29,604 bases of DNA from CAZAYP01 sp964489425 [NCBI: uncultured Verrucomicrobiota bacterium] (GTDB taxonomy: Bacteria; Verrucomicrobiota; Kiritimatiellia; RZYC01), in assembly GCA_964489425.1 (NCBI GenBank), contig CAZAYP010000069.1:1-29604 (forward strand), given 5' to 3'. The position numbers and the translations under genes are program-made. Under the pieces are notes generated by a model. It was not told where the DNA came from and ran no database searches. It saw only the letters and a list, made by a program, of their open reading frames with translations. This document shows, piece after piece, positions 16,136-23,085 of this stretch. How positions within the stretch are numbered: the first letter of the stretch is position 1; every line of letters starts with the position of its first letter.

Positions 16136-17050
16136 ATGAATATCGCAGTCATCGTGCTGGCCGGCGGAACCATGCTGGCGCTGGCCGTGGCCGCAGCCTA
16201 CGTGCTGGGCTGGGCCAACCGCAAGTTCGCCGTGGAAGTGGACCCGCGGGTCATGGCAGTCAACGGGGTTTTGCCCGGCGCCAACTGCGGCGGCTGCGGC
16301 CTGGTGGGATGCAACGATTATGCCGAGGCCGTGGTGGCTGGTCATGCCACGGCCGACAAATGCACCGTCGGCGGCGCCAACGTGGCCAAGGCGATTGCCG
16401 CCATCCTCGGTTTGGATCTCAAGGCCAGTTGGCCGTTCCGCCCCGTGGTGCACTGCGGCGCAACCTCTGCTCAACGCCTCGGGCAGCACCCCTACCGCGG
16501 CGCCGCCACCTGCGCCACGGCCAACCTGGTCGCCGGCGTCCAGGCCTGCACCTACGGGTGCCTCGGACTCGGCGACTGTGTCCAAGCCTGCCGGTTCGAT
16601 GCCATCCACGTGGCCGACGGCCTCGCCACGGTGGACTACGCCCGCTGCGTCGGCTGCCGCGCCTGTGCCCAGGCCTGCCCGCGCAACATCATTTCCATGG
16701 TGCCGTTCAAATCCGAGCGGATGATGGCCGTCACCTGCTCCAACAAGGACTTTGGCAAGGAAGTCAAGGAGGTGTGCCAGGTCGGATGCATCGGGTGCCG
16801 CGCCTGCGAACGTAACGCCAAGGGGCTTTTCACCGTCCACAACAACCTGCCGCACATCAATTATGACGCCTATGAGCCAGCCGCCATGGAGGCCATCAAT
16901 ATTGCCGTGGACAAGTGCCCCATGAAACGCCTGCTCTACGTGGGTCACCCCACCCCCAAGGATCTGGAAGAAACCAAGGACGAGCAAGCTCCGACCCTGG
17001 TCCAGGCGGATTTCAAGACCACGGTCGACCAGACCGATTGGCAAGGCTGA
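16136..17050 (+). CDS. rnfB: RnfB, iron-sulfur electron-entry subunit of the Rnf complex
   Basis: This is a 304-residue protein with AAAGGA 8 nt before the ATG. An N-terminal membrane anchor (IAVIVLAGGTMLALAVAAAY) is followed by a CxxCxxxxC cluster motif (GANCGGCGLVGCNDYAEAV) with the fourth Cys in DKCTVGG. Then come CTYGCLGLGDCVQAC, CVGCRACAQACPRNI and a third Cys-rich stretch, VCQVGCIGCRACERN, so several 4Fe-4S clusters are expected. RnfB takes electrons from ferredoxin. One typical position (ACPFDAI) reads ACRFDAI. The layout resembles the multi-cluster RnfB of clostridial and related anaerobes. It closes the E-A-B order; rnfC, D and G are not in the window. Confidence 0.94.
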   Translation: MNIAVIVLAGGTMLALAVAAAYVLGWANRKFAVEVDPRVMAVNGVLPGANCGGCGLVGCNDYAEAVVAGHATADKCTVGGANVAKAIAAILGLDLKASWPFRPVVHCGATSAQRLGQHPYRGAATCATANLVAGVQACTYGCLGLGDCVQACRFDAIHVADGLATVDYARCVGCRACAQACPRNIISMVPFKSERMMAVTCSNKDFGKEVKEVCQVGCIGCRACERNAKGLFTVHNNLPHINYDAYEPAAMEAINIAVDKCPMKRLLYVGHPTPKDLEETKDEQAPTLVQADFKTTVDQTDWQG

Positions 17051-17072
17051 CGCAGCCAGCCCCGGCGGCAGC

Positions 17073-17510
17073 TTAGTGGCGGTGCGGCATCATGAAGCCC
17101 GGGTCTGCCGGCGGCAACCCGGCGGCTTCTTCCCACGTGACCGTGAACGTCACCTGGGAATCTTCCGGCCCGGAACTCTCGATCACCACCTCGGCCATGT
17201 CAGACACGCCCGTGCCCGTCAAGGTAATGACTTGGCCCACGTCATTCACGGTTTCGATGGACTGCGAATCAGGCAGGAAATAGGCGCGGATGATCAGGAG
17301 ATTGGCGGAATCGCCATTCAAATCGGTCACGGTCAGGGTGACCTTCTTGGGCCCGGCGCCAAGCTTGAGGGCAACGCAACTGCGCTGGTCATCCATTTGG
17401 CCTACGGTGACCGTATCGCCATTGTTGGCCGTGGTTTCACAGGCATCATAGGCCATGGCGACGGACGCCAGGCCATACACCAGGGCACAAACGAGCGTGA
17501 TCTTCTTCAT
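17073..17510 (-). CDS. Small exported protein, unknown
   Basis: This is a 145-residue protein starting at MKKITLV (17510), with GGAGAGGA upstream. A clear signal peptide, MKKITLVCALVYGLASVAMA, is followed by a mature part with two Cys (YDACETTANNGD and DQRSCVALKL) that could form a disulphide. The mature part is beta-rich (KKVTLTVTDLNGDSANLLII, VTFTVTWEEA) and ends in MMPHRH. I recognise no family. It has its own promoter overlapping the stop of the upstream gene, so it can be expressed independently. Confidence 0.68.
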   Translation of the reverse strand: MKKITLVCALVYGLASVAMAYDACETTANNGDTVTVGQMDDQRSCVALKLGAGPKKVTLTVTDLNGDSANLLIIRAYFLPDSQSIETVNDVGQVITLTGTGVSDMAEVVIESSGPEDSQVTFTVTWEEAAGLPPADPGFMMPHRH

Positions 17511-17541
17511 GAGGCTCCTCTCCTGTTTATTGTTCGGGTGG

Positions 17542-17570
17542 GTTATCGTTGCCTTTACGCGCGTTGTCAA
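17542..17570 (-). promoter_or_regulatory. Sigma70-type promoter for the 17510 gene
   Basis: On the minus strand a consensus TTGACA (17565-17570) and GATAAC (17542-17547) are separated by 17 nt. The -35 element overlaps the stop codon of the upstream thioredoxin-like gene. Confidence 0.6.
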
Positions 17571-18406
17571 GGGTTGATCTGGACCGCAGGGGGTGCGGCG
17601 GCGCCGAGAGGGGCCGCGGCCGCCGCCGGCACAGCAAACGGATTGGTGATCAGCGTGACGGTCATGGCCGGGTCAATGACCTTCATTTTCCCAAAGCCCT
17701 TCCAAAGCAGCTTGATTTCGCGGGGCGGCGCGCGCGGCTGGTCAATGACCAGGCAGGTAGGGTACCCGTCCACCCCGAGTTGGGCGGCCAGCCGCCCCTC
17801 CTCGCGGCCATGCTCGGGATTGATGCGCACCTTGATCACCCCGCTGGTCAGCTTGCGAAAATCAGGGGATTTGAAGAGGTTCTCTTCCAGAAACGCGCAG
17901 CCCGGATTCCAGTCGGCATAAACGACCAGCAGCACCGGGACCCGATGCTTGTGCTGCAAGCCCAGCGCGCGCTGGTAGCCCGTGGCGTCTTCCAGCCAAT
18001 CGGGATCCTTGTAGACCGCCTGGCCGGCCGGCGGCGGGGCCGCCGGCGCCGGCGCAGCGCCCGCGGCCGGCGTGGCGCTGAGGCCCAGGTCTGTCTTCCG
18101 ACACAAGGCCTCGATCACCCGGCCCGCCGGCGATACGAAACGCACCCGCGCCATGGCATTGCTCAACACCTCGCGGACCTCCAACTGCGAGCCGGCAGGA
18201 AAATACCCGGCCACGGTGCCGGGATTCTTGATGGAGTAAGCGGGAACCTGCTGCGCGATCGTAACGACCTGGGCGGGCGGGCTGTTGGTGCCCAGCGCCG
18301 CATCCTGGGCCTGGGCCCCTGCGGCCAGGCCCAGCAACATGACGCATGCAACCCACGGCGCCAAGCAGGCCGTGGGATGCTCGACCGGGTGGATCTTCAA
18401 GATCAT
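17567..18406 (-). CDS. Exported thioredoxin-fold protein lacking a complete CxxC
   Basis: This is a 279-residue protein. The N-terminus (PWVACVMLLGLAAGAQA) is a signal peptide. Residues about 40-110 look like an SH3-type beta module (AYSIKNPGTVAGYFPAGSQL, VREVLSNAMARVRFVSPAGR). After a Pro/Ala linker comes a thioredoxin-like domain: VPVLLVVYADWNPGCAFLEE, FRKLTSGVIKVRINPEHGRE and LGVDGYPTCLVID with the cis-Pro. The redox motif WCxxC reads WNPGC, so the first Cys is gone and disulphide exchange of the normal type is unlikely. The gene starts 3 nt after brnA and may be read through from that unit. Confidence 0.68.
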   Translation of the reverse strand: MILKIHPVEHPTACLAPWVACVMLLGLAAGAQAQDAALGTNSPPAQVVTIAQQVPAYSIKNPGTVAGYFPAGSQLEVREVLSNAMARVRFVSPAGRVIEALCRKTDLGLSATPAAGAAPAPAAPPPAGQAVYKDPDWLEDATGYQRALGLQHKHRVPVLLVVYADWNPGCAFLEENLFKSPDFRKLTSGVIKVRINPEHGREEGRLAAQLGVDGYPTCLVIDQPRAPPREIKLLWKGFGKMKVIDPAMTVTLITNPFAVPAAAAAPLGAAAPPAVQINP

Positions 18407-18409
18407 GAA

Positions 18410-18610
18410 TTACTTGGACATCTCAACCAGTTCCATATCCGACCGCAACAACCGGTTTACGATGGCAGAAATATTGGTGTGTTTGGCTTCCGCAATGTGT
18501 TGGACAAACTGCTGAACCTCTTTGTCCAAGTAAACTGGCAAGTTGAAGTTGGCCTGCGGCCGAAAAAACTTACCCCGAACTCCCTTGGAAAAATCATATT
18601 CTTTCTTCAT
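18410..18610 (-). CDS. brnA: BrnA-type antitoxin
   Basis: This 66-residue protein starts MKKEYDFSKGVRGKFFRPQA, the classic beginning of BrnA antitoxins, and continues with NFNLPVYLDKEVQQFVQHIA and a C-terminal ribbon-helix-helix (HTNISAIVNRLLRSDMELVE). BrnA binds and neutralises the BrnT ribonuclease and represses their operon. I choose the ATG at 18610 by family length, although ATGs at 18625 and 18640 are in frame upstream, inside brnT. It begins 4 nt after the brnT stop, the usual toxin-first order of this system. Confidence 0.83.
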   Translation of the reverse strand: MKKEYDFSKGVRGKFFRPQANFNLPVYLDKEVQQFVQHIAEAKHTNISAIVNRLLRSDMELVEMSK

Positions 18611-18614
18611 AGTA

Positions 18615-18905
18615 TCACGTTCCATATTGATCGGTTTCATTTCTTGTAGCTTTTCGGCTGGAAAATATTCGGATTCGTACAGTTTCCTTGTCGATCTCCT
18701 CAAACGTATGATGGACAACAAGCAGGTTGCCGCCTGCGGAAATACCCAGTGTGATCCATCGTTCTTCAGTCCTGCTATGCGCATCATCAAACAGGGTTAG
18801 GGCGCGCGGATCGCGAAATACGGTTGCGGCCTGTTCAAACCGTACGCCGTGCTTCCGGTTATTAGCCTTTGCCTTGATGGGGTCCCATTCGAAGTCGCAG
18901 TTCAG
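18615..18905 (-). CDS. brnT: BrnT-type ribonuclease toxin with an apparent CTG start
   Basis: The 96-residue frame reads (L)NCDFEWDPIKAKANNRKHGV, then RFEQAATVFRDPRALTLFDD, then HSRTEERWITLGIS, LLVVHHTFEE and VRIRIFSSRKATRNE. This is full-length BrnT, a RelE-like endoribonuclease, with its conserved 'WD..Ka..N..KHgv.F', 'D..hs..Er' and 'riisaR.a...E' blocks. No ATG, GTG or TTG is available: the frame is closed by TAA at 18921-18923 and the family start position falls on CTG (18903-18905), preceded by ATT. It is either translated from CTG or ATT, or the start codon was lost and the toxin is silent while brnA remains. Confidence 0.75.
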   Translation of the reverse strand: MNCDFEWDPIKAKANNRKHGVRFEQAATVFRDPRALTLFDDAHSRTEERWITLGISAGGNLLVVHHTFEEIDKETVRIRIFSSRKATRNETDQYGT

Positions 18906-19133
18906 AATGCTTCCATTGCTTTAGAAATTTAAACAGAATTGGCGCACCGGCTCGGGAAGGGCACCCAGTTCCTTGGCCATACGCAGGATATTAATGGCAC
19001 ATCTTCTTTCTTGCCAAATGGCGCCCCTCGAGAGCCGGCACATACCGTCGCAATCGGCGAGTTCATTATGGTTATATGCTGAGAATGGCTGGCCATTCTG
19101 TCAAGGGGAAATAATCGTCAGCCGCAAAGCCTC

Positions 19134-19261
19134 AGAAGATGTGAAAAAGTCGATCCAGAACGGTTGCGACGGAGCGCAACCCTCCAAAAGCCTTGTAAAC
19201 CGGCTTTCTTCGCATTTGGGGGCCCCGCTCTGTCGTGGCCGGGCATTTTTTCACACCTTCT
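19134..19261. repeat. Nested-hairpin repeat element, about 128 bp
   Basis: The outer arms AGAAGATGTGAAAAAG (from 19134) and CATTTTTTCACACCTTCT (to 19261) pair with few mismatches. Inside are a perfect 7-bp stem (19162-19168/19175-19181) and a 6-bp stem (19187-19192/19202-19207). The whole resembles a folded RNA or a cruciform repeat. No second copy lies in the window. Confidence 0.6.
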
Positions 19262-19437
19262 CGGTGAAGCGGGGTGATAAGGCGCCGGGCTTGAGATGCG
19301 TACCCATCGTCAAAGGTCATCGTTTCCGAACCCGCTACGGGGGACGAATACGGTGCCGCACCTGGTTCATTTTTTCGGATCATCCGACAAGTGCCTGTCT
19401 GGATTTCAAAAAGCAGGTGCGAATGGAAGCAGACAAA

Positions 19438-19533
19438 CAACCACGGATGGACACGAATGGACGCGGATGTGAATCGGGGAAGATAGCGGATTGCCCTGAA
19501 ATATCCGTGTTAATCCGCGTGCATCCGTGGTTC
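19438..19533. repeat. CACGGAT-type imperfect hairpin repeat
   Basis: The left arm (19438-19470) holds CCACGGATGGACACGAATGG followed by ACGCGGATGT. The right arm (19502-19533) holds the complementary ATCCGTGTTAATCCGCGTGC followed by ATCCGTGG. The arms pair over about 30 nt across a 31-nt centre. It has the same architecture as the CACGAAG and CACGGAG repeats but is built on a different 7-mer. Confidence 0.72.
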
Positions 19534-19632
19534 AAATTATTCTCTTGGTTTGCGGCCTCAGGCCGCGTCTTGAACGGGTGGCACCTGGGTTCCGAGATGG
19601 TTCCACGGATCTTGGACAGGGCAAGATTCGGG

Positions 19633-19728
19633 CATCCTGTTCAGTTGGTTATCCTGTCCAGAATTCTGGTCCGGGTTGGGCCACGCCGTGGTGATCGGTC
19701 GTCAGACAGGAACTTCCCGGATGAACCA
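19633..19728 (+). repeat. 96-bp dispersed repeat, copy 2
   Basis: It begins CATCCTGTTCAGTTGGTTAT and ends CTTCCCGGATGAACCA. It matches the inverted copy at 2978-3073 over the same 96 bp, with substitutions mostly in the middle. Confidence 0.65.
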
Positions 19729-19734
19729 TTTTTT

Positions 19735-19929
19735 CTCACGGAGCCACAGCGTCACGGGGAACAGTTTCAATCGGGCCATGGATGGCGCGTGTCATGCTTC
19801 ATTGACGCCCTCCAATCAATCAAACGGCAAGCGGGTTTCCTTTTCACGCAAGACGTAGAACCATGATCGCGCCGATTCCCTTTGCGTTTATCCCGGTGTC
19901 TCCGTGCCTCCGTGCCTCCGTGAGAGTCT
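19735..19929. repeat. CACGGAG-type arms widely spaced upstream of comM
   Basis: CTCACGGAGCCACAGCGTCA (from 19735) and the complementary array of CTCCGTG units (19894-19929) can pair across about 130 nt. The right arm has three CTCCGTG units. It is the same family as 21605-21685, with a longer centre. Confidence 0.55.
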
Positions 19930-19985
19930 CCTAACGTTACTGAGTTCTCACCGCCAGCCTTTATTTTCGCGGCCGGCCTTAACGC

Positions 19986-20013
19986 TTGCCATCGGCCGGC
20001 GCCAGCCTATAAT
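19986..20013 (+). promoter_or_regulatory. Sigma70 promoter of comM
   Basis: TTGCCA (19986-19991) and a consensus TATAAT (20008-20013) are separated by 16 nt. The transcript would start near 20020, about 25 nt before the ATG at 20045, leaving room for the GGGGTGG ribosome site at 20034-20040. Confidence 0.7.
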
Positions 20014-20044
20014 GGCAGCATCGGATTGGGGAAGGGGTGGAATC

Positions 20045-21580
20045 ATGCTGGCAAAAATCTGTTCAGGCGCCGTCTATGGCATTGACGCGTTTCCCGTGGA
20101 AATCGAGGTCAATACCGGCCGCGGCGAGATGGGAAACACGGTCATCGTGGGGTTGCCGGACGCCGCGGTTAAAGAAAGCCGCGACCGCGTCTGGACCGCC
20201 ATCATCAACTCCGGCTTCTTCCCGCCCATGGCGCGCACCACCATCAACCTGGCGCCGGCCGACATCCGGAAAGAGGGCCCCAGCTTTGATCTGCCCATTG
20301 CCCTGGCCGCGCTGGCCGCCGAAGGCCAGCTGCCGCAGGAGCCGCTGGCCGACGTGTGCGTGGTGGGTGAGCTGGCTCTGAGCGGCGAGATCCGCCGCGT
20401 GCGCGGCGTGCTGCCGCTGGCCATCAAGATGCGCCAGCAAAACGTGCGCCGGTTTCTGGTCCCGGCCGAGAACGCCGAGGAAGCCGCCGTGGTGGAGGGT
20501 CTGCAGGTCTGCGCCGTGCGCAACCTGCGCGAGGCCGCCGACTACCTGGCCGGCAAGCTCAACCTGACCCCCGCCACCGTGGATCGCGCCCAGCTGTTTG
20601 ATGTCGCCAGCCACTACGACGTGGACCTGGCGGACGTCAAGGGCCAGGACTATGCCAAGCGCGCGTTGGAGGTCGCCGTGGCCGGCGGCCACAATTTGTT
20701 GATGATCGGGAGTCCTGGCACGGGTAAAAGCATGCTCGCCAAGCGCGTGCCGTCCATCCTGCCGCCCATGAGCATGGACGAAGCCTTGGAAACCACCAAG
20801 ATCCACAGCATTGCCGGCAAGCTGCCCCCACACAAGGCCCTGATCGCCGCCCGGCCGTTCCGCGCGCCACACCACACCATCTCCGATGCCGGCCTGCTCG
20901 GCGGCGGGTCACAGCCGCAGCCCGGCGAGGTCAGCCTGTCGCACCATGGGGTGTTGTTTTTGGACGAACTGCCGGAGTTCCAGCGCAACGTGCTGGAAGT
21001 CATGCGCCAGCCGCTGGAAGACGGCGAGGTGACCATTGCCCGCGCCGCGGCCAGCCTGACGTTTCCCTGCCGGTTCATGCTGGTGGCCGCCATGAACCCG
21101 TGCCCCTGCGGGTATTTCGGCGACCGGCGGCGCGAGTGCCGCTGCACGCCCGTGCAGATCCAGCGGTACCGTGGCCGCATCTCCGGCCCGCTACTGGACC
21201 GGATCGACATCCATGTCGAGGTGCCAGCCGTGGCCTACCAGGACCTGACCTCCACGCAGCCGGGCGAGGCCTCCACCGTGGTGCGGGAACGGATCCTCGC
21301 CGCGCGCCGCATCCAGCAGGACCGGTTCAAGAAGTCCCGCAACGTACACTACAACGCGGCCATGGGCGCCAAAGACCTCGACAAGCATTGCCGGCTGGGC
21401 GAGACCGCCCGGGAACAGTTGAAGCATGCGATCGCTGAACTGAACTTCAGCGCCCGCGCTTACAACCGGATCCTCAAGGTCGCCCGCACCATTGCCGACC
21501 TGGCCGGTGTCGAGGAAATGGGCGAACTGCACATCAACGAGGCCATCCAGTACCGGACGCTGGATCGGCAGCTCTGGTGA
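20045..21580 (+). CDS. comM: ComM/YifB, Mg-chelatase-like AAA+ helicase
   Basis: This is a 511-residue protein of normal length. In Vibrio and relatives ComM is a hexameric helicase that promotes branch migration during natural transformation. The N-terminal Lon-protease-like domain starts MLAKICSGAVYGIDAFPVEI and includes VIVGLPDAAVKESRDRV. The AAA+ domain has Walker [14 protein letters not shown] (about residue 223), [17 protein letters not shown], Walker [25 protein letters not shown] with a CxCx2-type Cys cluster (RRECRCTP), and the arginine-finger region [15 protein letters not shown]. It ends RTLDRQLW. I chose the ATG at 20045 for family homology and the promoter and ribosome site just upstream. 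Part of it is repeated at 27099-27947. Confidence 0.95.
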   Translation: MLAKICSGAVYGIDAFPVEIEVNTGRGEMGNTVIVGLPDAAVKESRDRVWTAIINSGFFPPMARTTINLAPADIRKEGPSFDLPIALAALAAEGQLPQEPLADVCVVGELALSGEIRRVRGVLPLAIKMRQQNVRRFLVPAENAEEAAVVEGLQVCAVRNLREAADYLAGKLNLTPATVDRAQLFDVASHYDVDLADVKGQDYAKRALEVAVAGGHNLLMIGSPGTGKSMLAKRVPSILPPMSMDEALETTKIHSIAGKLPPHKALIAARPFRAPHHTISDAGLLGGGSQPQPGEVSLSHHGVLFLDELPEFQRNVLEVMRQPLEDGEVTIARAAASLTFPCRFMLVAAMNPCPCGYFGDRRRECRCTPVQIQRYRGRISGPLLDRIDIHVEVPAVAYQDLTSTQPGEASTVVRERILAARRIQQDRFKKSRNVHYNAAMGAKDLDKHCRLGETAREQLKHAIAELNFSARAYNRILKVARTIADLAGVEEMGELHINEAIQYRTLDRQLW

Positions 21581-21685
21581 TGGAATCCGGAAAAGAGGAT
21601 CATCTCACGGAGACACGGGGGACACGGAGAATTTCCGTTGACTGGATCTCCGTGCTCCCCGTGCCTCCGTGAGCGTCATCTGCAA
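21534..21685 (+). repeat. 152-bp direct repeat, left copy (comM tail plus hairpin)
   Basis: It contains the last codons of comM (25 bp identical to the right copy), the spacer, and a CACGGAG-type hairpin whose arms are 21605-21631 and 21651-21675. It matches 28552-28703 without any length difference and with few substitutions. The two copies bracket the whole accessory block; copy-to-copy distance is 7018 bp. Confidence 0.8.
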
Positions 21686-21705
21686 TTCGCATTTTCCCGA
21701 GCCGT

Positions 21706-21882
21706 CTATTTACCAGATTTCGCCAACTTAACGACCGGTTTCGGCTTCAGTCTGACCAAGGTGCGACCGCTGCGAGCCTGCCTGGCCATCAAGTCCTCGC
21801 AGATCGCGTCCAGATCATAATTGAACTTACTGGCATGCGCATCGCGATGGCGCCGCACTTCATCTACAATCGGATCTTTCAT
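21706..21882 (-). CDS. Small protein paired with the PIN toxin (possible antitoxin)
   Basis: This 58-residue protein starts MKDPIVDEVRRHRDAHASKF, then NYDLDAICEDLMARQARSGR, and ends in a basic tail (TLVRLKPKPVVKLAKSGK). Proteins with the pattern 'DPIV.EVR..R..ha.kFnyDldai..dl...' are widespread, uncharacterised and often found next to PIN-domain genes (from general knowledge). The start overlaps the stop of the PIN gene (TGATG), with GGGAG upstream inside that gene, so it is translationally coupled. The order is toxin first. The antitoxin role is inference. Confidence 0.7.
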   Translation of the reverse strand: MKDPIVDEVRRHRDAHASKFNYDLDAICEDLMARQARSGRTLVRLKPKPVVKLAKSGK

Positions 21883-22349
21883 CAGTCATCTCCCAAAAGC
21901 TCTTCCGGCGAGCATAGTTCCGGGCAACGATAGCCGGCATTCTCGACCGTCTGCCTGACCATCATGCGCGTGAATGGATTGTTCAGGTGCTTGAAATTCC
22001 AAGTCAGCAGGACATCCATGCCGCTGACTGCCGCGATGGCAACATGCAAAGCATCTTCCGGACAGCTTTCCGGGATAGCGCGACCTTCGATTATCTTCCG
22101 GGCAAGGTTACGCGCCGATTCGTCCAACGCAATATCTTTGAGGTTGTTGAGCAACACGAGCCGTGCCGCAGCCGCCTGCTCATTGCCGGCTGAAGCTTCC
22201 TGGACCACCAACTCTGACATGTAAACTTCAAAATCAGCCCGCTTGTCCCAAAACTCGCGGGTGTATTTCTGACGGGATGCTTGCGACACGTTGTTGCTCG
22301 GCCTGGCAGTCAAGTAGCTAATGACGCTGGTTTCAATGTAAATCTTCAT
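21882..22349 (-). CDS. PIN-domain ribonuclease (VapC-like toxin)
   Basis: This is a 155-residue protein from MKIYIETSVIS (22349); the ATG at 22367 is an alternative. It has the PIN layout: IYIETSVISYL at the N-terminus (Glu where many have Asp), MSELVVQEAS with a conserved Glu, CPEDALHVAIAAVSGMDVLL with the Asp/His pair, and TWNFKHLNN. These acidic residues bind the metal for RNA cleavage. It resembles the DUF4411-free, type-II 'PIN with ETSV' group found with very small partners. It lies 14 nt from the end of the recombinase fragment on the same strand. Confidence 0.8.
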   Translation of the reverse strand: MKIYIETSVISYLTARPSNNVSQASRQKYTREFWDKRADFEVYMSELVVQEASAGNEQAAAARLVLLNNLKDIALDESARNLARKIIEGRAIPESCPEDALHVAIAAVSGMDVLLTWNFKHLNNPFTRMMVRQTVENAGYRCPELCSPEELLGDD

Positions 22350-22363
22350 TTTCACGGCATTAT

Positions 22364-22825
22364 TCAACGCTCCGGCATCGAGAAAGACAAGATTTTTAGC
22401 AGAGTTTTATTTAATGCCACGATGACGTCAATGTCCCTGGCGGTCTTGATGCGTTTTAGCAGGGCACCAAGACCAGGGCGGTACTTCTTGTTGAGTCGTC
22501 TGCTGGGGGCGTTGAAGTAGTTGAGGAATGAGCTGTCATCATCGCGCATCCACTTCGCGCCAGTGGGGTAGGTCCTGCCGGAGTAGTTGACATCCCTGTA
22601 AACACTGGCTTTTTCGTCAACCTGGAAGCCCTGGGACTGGCACCGTTCCAGACCCAGCTTGACCTGCTGCTCGATGGAATCCGTCTCCCCCAGGTCAGCA
22701 CCGATTCTTGAACTTTTCCGCTTGCGTTCTCTTTGGGCATCGGTATCATCCACACTGGTACGTGCGTATATTGCCGCTCTGAGCGCTGGTTTCGGTTTGG
22801 TTGTCATGGCTGGATTATTTGGCAT
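22364..22825 (-). pseudogene. Serine recombinase, N-terminal fragment
   Basis: The 153 residues match only the catalytic resolvase domain of a large serine recombinase. AAIYARTSVDDTDAQRER has the catalytic Ser of YARxS, followed by DSIEQQVKLGLERCQSQGF, YRDVNYSGRTYPTGAKWM, RPGLGALLKRIKTARDIDVI, and then VALNKTLLKILSFSMPER and a stop. In active enzymes the last part reads like 'DRLxRs..d', with arginines needed for catalysis; here they are Leu and Lys/Ile. The large recombinase and zinc-ribbon DNA-binding domains are missing altogether. The PIN gene begins at the break. It starts at 22825 or at ATG 22807. Probably a dead remnant of a mobile element. Confidence 0.75.
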
Positions 22826-22833
22826 TTTGGGGT

Positions 22834-22862
22834 ATTATAGGTGATTGAGATGCGAAAATCAA
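22834..22862 (-). promoter_or_regulatory. Promoter of the recombinase fragment (copy A)
   Basis: On the minus strand TTGATT (22857-22862), a 17-nt spacer and consensus TATAAT (22834-22839) lie directly before ATGCCAAATAATCC. The transcript would start within a few nt of the ATG at 22825. The same promoter plus start is repeated at 23047-23085. Confidence 0.6.
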
Positions 22863-22966
22863 GGGGAAAATAGTTCGGAGCAAGTCAAAACCTGGCCATG
22901 AAGGGAACCAGACCCGTTGCTGCATATTTTTTTAAATATCGTGAAATATTTCCGCCTGTCTGCCGA

Positions 22967-23047
22967 CTAGAAGAGGGCAAAGGGTAGTGCTGTGGCGGCT
23001 TTGAGAGGCTGCTTGCTCTGTGCTGGCGATGTCGGATTATTTGGCAT
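22967..23047 (-). pseudogene. Second, degraded 5' end of the recombinase gene
   Basis: A 26-codon frame reads MPNNPTSPAQSKQPLKAATA and then stops. It aligns with MPNNPAMTTKPKPALRAAIY of the fragment at 22825, and the upstream promoter is repeated too. The remainder of the catalytic domain is absent. It is the leftover of another copy of the same recombinase gene, about 222 bp away in tandem. Confidence 0.55.
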
Positions 23048-23056
23048 TTTTAGGGT

Positions 23057-23085
23057 ATTATAGGAGGTTGAGCATGGAAATTCAA
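23057..23085 (-). promoter_or_regulatory. Promoter copy B of the recombinase remnant
   Basis: TTGAAT (23080-23085), a 17-nt spacer and TATAAT (23057-23062) on the minus strand, before ATGCCAAATAATCC at 23047. A weaker third relative (TTGATTTTCCATGCCC, about 23583-23598) lies at the end of the next gene. Confidence 0.5.

Larger units (their letters stand above)
18906..19985. other. Long intergenic region with stacked dispersed repeats
   Basis: No convincing full gene. A 59-codon minus-strand frame (18921-19100) with WQERRCAINILRMAKELGAL and PEPVRQFCLNF ends 15 nt before the brnT CTG. It could be the tail of a lost gene, but I do not recognise it. The remainder is occupied by four repeat structures listed separately (19134-19261, 19438-19533, 19633-19728, 19735-19929). 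Confidence 0.5.

Noticed and set aside
18973-19866. A 297-residue plus-strand open frame.
   Set aside because: It crosses four separate dispersed repeats, has no ribosome site, and reads as repeat translation.
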